Positions 6,843-12,516 of a stretch of DNA of 12,516 nt are shown here, one piece after another. The notes under the pieces are model-generated. The model was not told where the DNA came from, did not search any database, and worked only from the letters and a program-made list of their open reading frames with translations. The DNA is from Bryobacteraceae bacterium (GTDB taxonomy: Bacteria > Acidobacteriota > Terriglobia > Bryobacterales > Bryobacteraceae): contig JANXXV010000692.1 of NCBI GenBank assembly GCA_025350445.1, forward strand, positions 1-12,516. The letters run 5' to 3'. The first letter of the stretch is position 1, and every line of letters begins with the position of its first letter. The position numbers and the translations under genes are program-made.

Positions 6843-7465
6843 CCGGAGTAAACATCGGGATAGCAGGGCGCCGGTTGCCAATAGCCCCAACCGTCATAAT
6901 AACCGCAGCCCGCATCGGAATAATAGCCATATCCGAATGGAATGCCGATTCCGATGCCAAAGTAAGGCCGGGCCCAAAATCGTCCACCATAATAGTAGCC
7001 CCGGTTGGCATAGAAGCGACCGTCAAAGTAGCCCCTTGAATACCCGCCAGAGTAGCCGCGTCCGCCACCGTTATAGTATCCGCGGTTGCCGCTGTAATAA
7101 TTTCGGCTCCCGCCGCTGTAGTAGCTGCGTCCGCTGCCGGAATAGCCGCGCGCACCATTGGAGTAACCCTGGTTTCCTCCCGAATAGCCTCGTCCTCCAC
7201 CCGAATATGTCCTGCCGCCGTTGGAATAATTCTGCCCCCGGTTTCCGCCCGAACCACCGGAGTAGCCACGACTGCCGCCACCGCCACCCGAGTACGAGCG
7301 GCCGGAGGAATATCCGCCGCCGCCGCGACCCGCAGAACCGCCTCCGCCTCTATTTCCTCCGCCGCGTTGCGCTAACGCCGCGGCAGGCGCCAAAGACACT
7401 ACGACGGCAGCAAGCAAAATGGAAATGGCGAACTTCCGCACCGCTCTTGGGCTTGAATTCTTCAC
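6836..7465 (-). CDS. Secreted Gly/Tyr/Ser/Arg-rich repeat protein
   Basis: The protein is about 209 residues from the GTG at 7465 (213 from an ATG at 7477). The N-terminus (VKNSSPRAVRKF, then a hydrophobic stretch, ALAQ) is a clear Sec signal peptide. About 110 residues follow that are almost only Gly, Tyr, Ser, Arg and Asn, in degenerate units of the type RGYSGG, RSYYSGG and NRGYYNGG. The last 60 or so residues are aromatic-rich (FWARPYFGIGIGIPFGYGYY) with two Cys (about 187 and 201) that could form a disulfide. No catalytic domain is visible. Such composition suits a surface, matrix or sheath component; RG/YG repeats can also self-associate, but function is unknown. It is transcribed towards the glycosidase operon and its TGA overlaps that gene's last seven bases. 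Confidence 0.8.
   Translation of the reverse strand: MKNSSPRAVRKFAISILLAAVVVSLAPAAALAQRGGGNRGGGGSAGRGGGGYSSGRSYSGGGGGSRGYSGGSGGNRGQNYSNGGRTYSGGGRGYSGGNQGYSNGARGYSGSGRSYYSGGSRNYYSGNRGYYNGGGRGYSGGYSRGYFDGRFYANRGYYYGGRFWARPYFGIGIGIPFGYGYYSDAGCGYYDGWGYWQPAPCYPDVYSGY
7028..7366 (-). repeat. Degenerate tandem coding repeat (Gly-Tyr-Ser-Gly units)
   Basis: Within the repeat protein, roughly residues 34-146 are built from short units of Arg/Asn-Gly-Tyr-Ser/Tyr-Gly-Gly type spaced about 7-12 residues apart. On the plus strand this shows as recurring ccgccgctgta/ccgaata words. Units are diverged rather than identical, so this is an old protein repeat, not a recent microsatellite. Confidence 0.75.
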
Positions 7466-7470
7466 GACGA

Positions 7471-7475
7471 CCTCC
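7471..7475 (-). promoter_or_regulatory. Shine-Dalgarno GGAGG that favours the GTG start
   Basis: On the minus strand GGAGG lies at 7475-7471, inside the first codons of the ATG-initiated frame (ATG GAG GTC) and five bases before a GTG at 7465. An SD cannot serve an ATG that it overlaps, so the GTG is the better start for the repeat protein. Confidence 0.7.
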
Positions 7476-7562
7476 ATTCACACACACAGAAACGATGCAA
7501 TTACGGGGCCATACGTAAGCGTTGTTACAAAATGATTTAGCCCATTCGTTGGACTCCGGCTT

Positions 7563-7598
7563 GTGGTTGAAAACCACCAGTCGTGGTTTAAGTAAACC
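7563..7598. repeat. Interleaved inverted repeats, candidate operator
   Basis: GTGGTT (7563-7568) pairs with AACCAC (7572-7577). AAACCAC (7571-7577) pairs perfectly with GTGGTTT (7583-7589) across a five-base gap. GGTTT (7585-7589) pairs with AAACC (7594-7598) across four bases. The alternating half-sites recur about every 10-12 bases, one helical turn, as expected for a multimeric regulator or competing RNA hairpins. Confidence 0.45.
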
Positions 7599-7661
7599 GC
7601 TCTTAGCAATGCGTCACTCACTCCGCCGCGTTTTTAGATAGAATCTTGGACAAGAAGCCGC

Positions 7662-10600
7662 ATGCCCACCGTTCCCATTACGCGCCAACTCACCGTCCTC
7701 TTCGTATGGCTCGCCACATCCCAACTACCAGCCCAGGAGAGTCAGGTCCAGTTCAATCGAGACATTCGTCCCATCCTCTCCGACAAATGCTACACCTGCC
7801 ATGGCCCCGATCCGGGAAACCGCAAGACCAAACTACGGTTCGACGTAGAATCTGTCGCCACCGCCGACCTTGGCGGCCGCTACGCCATCGTCCCGGGCGA
7901 CTCTGGCAAGAGCGAAATGATTCGGCGCATCACCGCCGAAAACAAAGCGATGCGCATGCCGCCCGCCAGTTCCGGCGCCACGCTCAGCGCTCACGAAATC
8001 GACCTGATGCGCCAGTGGGTGCAGCAAGGCGCCAGATGGCAGAAGCACTGGTCCTTCATTCCCCCGGCGCGGCCCGCGTTGCCGGTGGTGAAAAACACGG
8101 CATGGCCGCGCAATGAAATCGATCGGTTCATTCTGGACCGTCTGGAACGAGAGAACTTATCGCCTTCCCAAGAGGCCGATAAAGAACGTCTCATACGCCG
8201 CGTCACCTTCGATCTGACAGGCCTGCCGCCCACGTCATCCGAAGTGGCCGAATTCGTCAAAGACGTTTCCCCGAAGGCCTATGAAATGGTGGTGGACCGA
8301 CTTCTCGCCTCCCCAAGGTACGGAGAGCGCATGGCCGTCCGCTGGCTTGATGCCGCGCGCTACGCCGACACCAACGGCTACCAGACCGACGCCGAACGTT
8401 CCATGTGGCGGTGGCGCGATTGGGTGATCGACGCGTTCAATCGCAACATGCCCTTTGACCGTTTCACCGTAGAGCAGATCGCCGGGGACCTGCTTCCAGG
8501 CGCAACGCTCGATCAAAAGATCGCCACCGGCTTCAATCGCAATCACCGCGGAAACGGTGAAGGCGGGATCATCCCCGAAGAGTACGCTGTCGAATATGTG
8601 GTGGATCGCGTAGACACCACATCAACTGTCTGGCTAGGCCTCACCATGGGATGCGCGCGCTGCCACGATCATAAGTACGATCCCATTTCGCAGAAAGAGT
8701 TCTATCAGGTTTTCGCCTATTTCAACAGCATTCCGGAACGCGGCAAGGCGTTCAAATATGGCAATTCACCGCCTGCCATTCCGGCGCCCACCTCATCCCA
8801 GCAGCAACAATGGAATGAACAGAGCGAAAAACTCTCAGCCGCCGAGCAGCAATTCGCTGCGATGAAAGATCAGAGGCAGCAAGCGCAATCGGCGTGGGAG
8901 AAGTCCCTAGCGGCCAAGCACCCCATTCATTGGGGCCCCGAGCGCGGACTTCTTCAAGATTTCGCCCTCGATGCGGAGAGCAAGAAAATTACATGGATTC
9001 CGAAGAACGCCGAATATGTCCCGGGTAAGATGCGCCGCGCCGCGAACTTTGACGGACAGCGCACCGCCAGTGCCGGCGACATTGCCAACTTTGACTACTA
9101 CGACAAGTTCACGCTGGCCGCGTGGATCTTTCCCACCACAGGCAACGGCGCAATACTTACGCGCACGGAAGATGTACCGGAAGCCACTGGATATGGCCTA
9201 TATCTGAAAGATGGAAAACTGCAAGTCAATCTGGTGAACCGCTGGCTTGACGACGGCGCCCGGGTCGAGACCCAGGCAAAGTTGACTCTCAACGAATGGC
9301 ATCACGTCGCGGCGGTCTACGACGGTACGCGGGTGGCCGAAGGGATTCAAATCTACGTGGATGGCGTGAGCCAAAAATTTGCCGTTTCCCTGGATGACGT
9401 AAATCAATCGTTCGCCGCCAAGCATCCGTTTCGCATTGGCGCCGGCGGAGGCCCGGACAACCGGTTTCATGGGCAAATTGAAGACGCACGAATTTACCAG
9501 GTTGCGATCACGCCCGAAGAAGCGGCCATGCTGTCCGATCCGTCGTCACTGAACCAGATCGCCGCGGTTCCGGTGGACCAGCGCACGGCCACGCAGAAGC
9601 GAAAGTTGGAACTGGCCTTCGTCAGCCGGTACGCGCCAAAGCCGATACGGCAAGGGTGGGAACAGGTTGCGCAATCGCGAGCCGATCGCGAGCAGTTGAT
9701 TGCGAGCTTTCCCACAACGATGGTGATGCAGGAGTTGCCCGCTCCGCGCGAGGCGTTCCGCCTGATTCGCGGCGCCTACGACCGGCCGGGCGAAAAAGTG
9801 ATCCGCAGTCTGCCAGCGGTTCTTCCTCCACTGCCCGCGGGAGCTTCTAATGATCGTCTGGGTCTGGCCAAGTGGCTGGTGGATCCGGTGAATCCGCTCA
9901 CGGCGCGTGTGGCAGTGAATCGCTTCTGGCAAATGTACTTCGGCACAGGAATCGTGAAGACGTCGGAAGACTTCGGTTCGCAAGGGGAATGGCCCAGCCA
10001 TGCCGAACTTCTCGATTGGCTGGCCACCGAATTCACCCGCACCGGATGGGACGTAAAAGCCATGCAGAAGACCATGGTCATGAGCGCCACCTATCGCCAG
10101 TCGTCCCGCCTTACGCCGGATCTGTTACTGCGAGATCCTGAGAATCGCCTGTTAGCCCGCGGTCCGCGGCTGCGAATGTCCGCCGAGATGGTTCGCGATC
10201 AGGCGCTGGCCCTCTCCGGATTGTTAGTGGAGAAAATTGGCGGCCCCAGTGTGAAGCCGTACCAGCCTGCGGGATTGTGGAAGGAACTCTCAGGCGGAAC
10301 AGATTACGTTCAGGACCGCGGTGAAAATCTCTACCGCCGCAGCCTGTACACGTATTGGAAGCGGGCCTCGCCGCCTCCGTCCATGATGACGTTTGATTCC
10401 GCCGGCCGCGAAATATGCACGGTACGTGAAACCCGAACGAACACACCGCTGCAAGCCCTGACGCTGATGAACGACGTGACCTACGTGGAAGCCTCGCGCG
10501 CGCTGGCACAGCGCATGATGACCGAAGGCGGCACAACTCCCGAGCAGCGCATTGGCTTCGCCTACCGCCTGGCAACCGCCCGCGAGCCGTCTAAGGCGCA

Positions 10601-10790
10601 GACGCAGATACTTCTCGATGGCTTCCACTATAACCTCGATCGCTATCAGACGGACCGGAAATCCGCACAGAGCCTGCTGCGGGAAGGAGAGTCGCCCCGC
10701 AATACGAAACTGGACCCAAGCCAACTGGCGGCCTACACGACTGTGGCAAGCCTCATACTAAATTTAGACGCTGCGGTGACAATCGAATGA
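7662..10790 (+). CDS. PSCyt1-PSCyt2(DUF1549)-LamG-PSD1(DUF1553) cytochrome-like exported protein
   Basis: This 1042-residue protein has a modest Sec signal peptide ([16 protein letters not shown], ending near 25). The planctomycete cytochrome C domain PSCyt1 follows, with [20 protein letters not shown] (31-50; haem motif Cys43-Cys46-His47) and LRFDVES. DUF1549 spans about 148-360, with [20 protein letters not shown] (182-190), [23 protein letters not shown] and a second CxxCH ([11 protein letters not shown], 331-341). A LamG/concanavalin-like domain lies at about 430-625 ([23 protein letters not shown]). PSD1/DUF1553 occupies about 728-1035 ([20 protein letters not shown], then [17 protein letters not shown]). 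Length and domain order are typical of the family. Two haems c are possible. The family is abundant in Planctomycetes, Verrucomicrobia and Acidobacteria and usually pairs with DUF1501, as here; its reaction is unknown. LamG domains often bind carbohydrate. The start has only a weak upstream AAGAAG. Confidence 0.95.
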   Translation: MPTVPITRQLTVLFVWLATSQLPAQESQVQFNRDIRPILSDKCYTCHGPDPGNRKTKLRFDVESVATADLGGRYAIVPGDSGKSEMIRRITAENKAMRMPPASSGATLSAHEIDLMRQWVQQGARWQKHWSFIPPARPALPVVKNTAWPRNEIDRFILDRLERENLSPSQEADKERLIRRVTFDLTGLPPTSSEVAEFVKDVSPKAYEMVVDRLLASPRYGERMAVRWLDAARYADTNGYQTDAERSMWRWRDWVIDAFNRNMPFDRFTVEQIAGDLLPGATLDQKIATGFNRNHRGNGEGGIIPEEYAVEYVVDRVDTTSTVWLGLTMGCARCHDHKYDPISQKEFYQVFAYFNSIPERGKAFKYGNSPPAIPAPTSSQQQQWNEQSEKLSAAEQQFAAMKDQRQQAQSAWEKSLAAKHPIHWGPERGLLQDFALDAESKKITWIPKNAEYVPGKMRRAANFDGQRTASAGDIANFDYYDKFTLAAWIFPTTGNGAILTRTEDVPEATGYGLYLKDGKLQVNLVNRWLDDGARVETQAKLTLNEWHHVAAVYDGTRVAEGIQIYVDGVSQKFAVSLDDVNQSFAAKHPFRIGAGGGPDNRFHGQIEDARIYQVAITPEEAAMLSDPSSLNQIAAVPVDQRTATQKRKLELAFVSRYAPKPIRQGWEQVAQSRADREQLIASFPTTMVMQELPAPREAFRLIRGAYDRPGEKVIRSLPAVLPPLPAGASNDRLGLAKWLVDPVNPLTARVAVNRFWQMYFGTGIVKTSEDFGSQGEWPSHAELLDWLATEFTRTGWDVKAMQKTMVMSATYRQSSRLTPDLLLRDPENRLLARGPRLRMSAEMVRDQALALSGLLVEKIGGPSVKPYQPAGLWKELSGGTDYVQDRGENLYRRSLYTYWKRASPPPSMMTFDSAGREICTVRETRTNTPLQALTLMNDVTYVEASRALAQRMMTEGGTTPEQRIGFAYRLATAREPSKAQTQILLDGFHYNLDRYQTDRKSAQSLLREGESPRNTKLDPSQLAAYTTVASLILNLDAAVTIE

Positions 10791-12214
10791 AACCTTTAGA
10801 CCTCACGCGTCGGCATTTCTTCAGCCGCGCCAGTACCGGAATCGGGGTAGCCGCTTTATCAAGCCTGCTCCAACAAGATCTGGGAGCGAGCGAAGGCGCC
10901 CTGCCCGGCATCCCTCATTTCGCGCCCAAAGCCAAACGTGTCATCTACCTGTTTCAATCCGGCGCTCCCTCGCAGATAGATCTCTTCGATCACAAACCCA
11001 AACTGCAGCAGTACCGCTCCAGCGAGTTGCCAGACTCCATTCGGCAAGGCCAACGCTTGACCGGGATGACCTCCACGCAGAGCAGCTTCCCGGTAGTCCC
11101 ATCCATGTTCGAGTTCGCGCAGCACGGCAATTCCGGCGCGTGGGTCAGCCGGTTGATGCCGCACACCGCAAAGATCGTAGACCAACTCTGCTTCGTGAAA
11201 TCGATGCACACCGAGGCCATCAATCACGACCCCGCCATCACGTTCTTCCAGACCGGCTTCCAGATCGCGGGCCGCCCCAGCATCGGCGCGTGGCTCTCCT
11301 ACGGGCTCGGCAGTGAGAATAAGGATCTGCCAGGCTTCGTCGTGATGGTCTCGCAAGGAAGCGGCAATTTAGCGGACCAGCCTCTTTACGATCGTCTCTG
11401 GGGCAGCGGATTTCTGCCGTCGAAATACCAGGGAGTGAAGTTCCGCTCCATGGGTGACCCGGTGCTGTTTCTCTCCGATCCTCCGGGCGTCGCCAAATCC
11501 AGCAGAGCCAGATTTATTGACGATCTAGGCAAGCTGAACCAACTGGAATACGAAGAATTCGGCGATCCCGAAACCACCGCGCGTATCGCGCAGTACGAAA
11601 TGGCATACCGGATGCAGACCTCGGTTCCGGAACTGACCGACATTTCAAAGGAGCCGGCCCGCACCTTTGAACTCTACGGACCCGACTCCCGCAAGCCCGG
11701 AACATACGCCGCAAACTGTCTGCTGGCGAGGCGTCTCTCGGAACGTGGAGTCCGATTTATCCAGCTCTTCCATCGAGGTTGGGATCAGCACAATCATCTG
11801 CCAAAGCAAATCGCCGGCCAATGCCAGGATACCGACCAAGCCTCAGCCGCCCTTGTGCAAGACCTGAAGGAGCGAGGCTTGCTGGACGAAACGCTAGTAG
11901 TCTGGGGCGGGGAATTCGGCCGCACCGTGTACTGCCAGGGCAAACTAACTGCCGACGATTATGGCCGCGATCATCACCCCAGATGCTTCACCATCTGGAT
12001 GGCCGGAGGCGGCATCAAGCCGGGCATCACCTATGGCGCAACGGACGATTACTGCTACAACATCACTGAGAATCCGGTGGATGTCCACGATCTGCAGGCA
12101 ACCATTCTTCACTGCCTGGGCATCGATCACACAAAACTGACATTTAAGTTTCAGGGCCGCCACTTCCGGCTCACAGACGTGCACGGCAAAGTAGTCAAAG
12201 GCGTGCTGGCCTAG
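10787..12214 (+). CDS. Tat-exported DUF1501 protein (alkaline phosphatase/sulfatase-fold family)
   Basis: This 475-residue protein starts with a twin-arginine signal (LTRRHFFSR, Arg8-Arg9, then [11 protein letters not shown]). The DUF1501 hallmark follows at about 45-70: [24 protein letters not shown]. Near the C-terminus are the WDQHNHL stretch, [10 protein letters not shown] (371-380), GRDHHPRC (393-400) and a closing [15 protein letters not shown] segment. These match a metal-binding alkaline-phosphatase-like fold, with Asp/His/Glu residues placed for metals, but no member of this branch has an activity known to me. Its ATG overlaps the stop of the PSCyt1 gene (ATGA, 10787-10790), so the pair is co-translated and probably acts together in the periplasm. 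Length is normal for the family. No clear terminator follows. Confidence 0.95.
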   Translation: MKPLDLTRRHFFSRASTGIGVAALSSLLQQDLGASEGALPGIPHFAPKAKRVIYLFQSGAPSQIDLFDHKPKLQQYRSSELPDSIRQGQRLTGMTSTQSSFPVVPSMFEFAQHGNSGAWVSRLMPHTAKIVDQLCFVKSMHTEAINHDPAITFFQTGFQIAGRPSIGAWLSYGLGSENKDLPGFVVMVSQGSGNLADQPLYDRLWGSGFLPSKYQGVKFRSMGDPVLFLSDPPGVAKSSRARFIDDLGKLNQLEYEEFGDPETTARIAQYEMAYRMQTSVPELTDISKEPARTFELYGPDSRKPGTYAANCLLARRLSERGVRFIQLFHRGWDQHNHLPKQIAGQCQDTDQASAALVQDLKERGLLDETLVVWGGEFGRTVYCQGKLTADDYGRDHHPRCFTIWMAGGGIKPGITYGATDDYCYNITENPVDVHDLQATILHCLGIDHTKLTFKFQGRHFRLTDVHGKVVKGVLA

Positions 12215-12516
12215 TCGCCAACTCACGTCGCTTCGCCGCGCTGTATCGAATCCCGGATGCATCGCCACGCTTCCACGTACGGTACCCGGCCCCCGTTGAA
12301 AGCTCATTTATTTCTTTTTTCAAGCGACATCCTTTGAGGCATTCAAAACACAAAACAAAAAGTTCAAGAACCGCATTCTTCGGGAACTAACCATGTTCAT
12401 TGCGACCTTGTTTTGTGATGGCCCGCTAACCCTGATATCGTCTCTGGTTTGCGAGCCATCGAATTTCTATAACTTGCCGAGAGCAACGCGACACCCAACT
12501 GCTCACCAGCTCAATT
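12215..12516. other. Gene-free right end, AT-richer than the rest
   Basis: About 300 bases with no supported gene; reading frames are short on both strands. A T-rich tract at 12306-12320 follows the DUF1501 gene by about 90 bases, but no GC-rich stem precedes it, so it is not called a terminator. A tandem CAAAACA pair lies at 12344-12357, and a nested inverted-repeat structure spans 12349-12417. The rest shows nothing recognisable; a gene may begin beyond the right edge. Confidence 0.5.
12349..12417. repeat. 10-bp perfect inverted repeat enclosing a small hairpin
   Basis: CACAAAACAA (12349-12358) is the exact reverse complement of TTGTTTTGTG (12408-12417). Between them GTTCAAGAA (12362-12370) pairs with TTCTT (12376-12380) and GAAC (12384-12387), leaving a CCGCA loop and a three-base CGG bulge. 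The nested symmetry could be an RNA structure, a recombination site or a small mobile-element remnant; no target-site duplication or gene is seen. Confidence 0.5.

Larger units (their letters stand above)
7466..7661. promoter_or_regulatory. Divergent intergenic region between repeat protein and PSCyt1 gene
   Basis: About 196 bases without a supported gene separate two divergent genes. On the plus strand TAGAAT at 7639-7644 is a fair -10 box, 18 bases before the ATG at 7662, but no matching -35 is seen. A TTGAAA at 7567-7572 could be a -35, but the bases about 17 downstream are a poor -10. The striking part is the inverted-repeat cluster at 7563-7598. No small ORF, tRNA or strong terminator was found. 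Confidence 0.45.

Noticed and set aside
6802..7518. Long frames on both strands across the glycine-rich gene (Ala/Thr-rich on minus, Ser/Arg-rich on plus)
   Set aside because: Repetitive GC-rich codons keep the other frames open. Only the called frame has a Shine-Dalgarno site, a signal peptide and an ordered repeat.
11945..12307. 120-codon minus-strand frame reaching into the right intergenic stretch
   Set aside because: About three quarters of it is antisense to the DUF1501 C-terminus; no domain and no convincing start site.
12306..12320. T-rich tract as an intrinsic terminator for the PSCyt1/DUF1501 unit
   Set aside because: No GC-rich stem-loop directly precedes the tract, so the standard terminator structure is missing.
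12215..12516. tRNA, attachment site or CRISPR in the right-hand gene-free stretch
   Set aside because: No T-loop or acceptor-stem pattern and no regularly spaced direct repeats are present; the only repeats are a tandem heptamer and one nested inverted repeat.

Overview
The window looks like chromosomal DNA of a GC-rich, Gram-negative soil or sediment bacterium, most likely an acidobacterium of the Bryobacterales/'Solibacter' type. A planctomycete or verrucomicrobial origin is the main alternative. The assignment rests on family content: a PSCyt1/PSCyt2/PSD1 (DUF1549/DUF1553) protein with a DUF1501 partner, a TIGR02603-like haem domain, a large-type cyclase-family hydrolase, and many exported enzymes. 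There is no rRNA, tRNA, transposase, phage gene or CRISPR array.

Layout. (1) Positions 1-1919, minus strand: a two-gene unit of a dihaem c-type cytochrome followed by a PQQ-dependent alcohol/sugar dehydrogenase that is cut by the left edge. The two overlap by ATGA. (2) Positions 1920-2026: a short divergent control region. (3) Positions 2027-6842, plus strand: a probable operon of a Tat-exported enolase-superfamily enzyme, an unrecognised small protein, a Sec-exported cyclase-family (kynurenine-formamidase-like) metal hydrolase, and a Sec-exported GHL6-like glycosidase homologue with a beta-galactosidase trimerisation-like domain. (4) Positions 6836-7465, minus strand: a secreted Gly/Tyr/Ser/Arg repeat protein that converges on the operon and overlaps its last codons. 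(5) Positions 7466-7661: a second divergent intergenic region with a cluster of interleaved inverted repeats. (6) Positions 7662-12214, plus strand: a PSCyt1-PSCyt2-LamG-PSD1 cytochrome-like protein and a Tat-exported DUF1501 protein, again joined by ATGA. (7) Positions 12215-12516: no gene found, but a 10-bp perfect inverted repeat encloses a smaller hairpin.

How the parts may work together (inference): eight of the nine genes encode proteins with a recognisable export signal, so the window is largely an extracytoplasmic carbohydrate or alcohol processing locus. The PQQ enzyme would oxidise a sugar or alcohol and pass electrons to the dihaem cytochrome. The enolase-superfamily enzyme (acid-sugar dehydratase/epimerase type), the cyclase-family hydrolase and the glycosidase homologue could act on the substrate or the oxidised product. 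The PSCyt1/DUF1501 pair is a widespread but functionally unresolved set usually linked to complex-carbohydrate breakdown. No transporter, regulator or cytoplasmic catabolic gene is present, so the substrate cannot be named.
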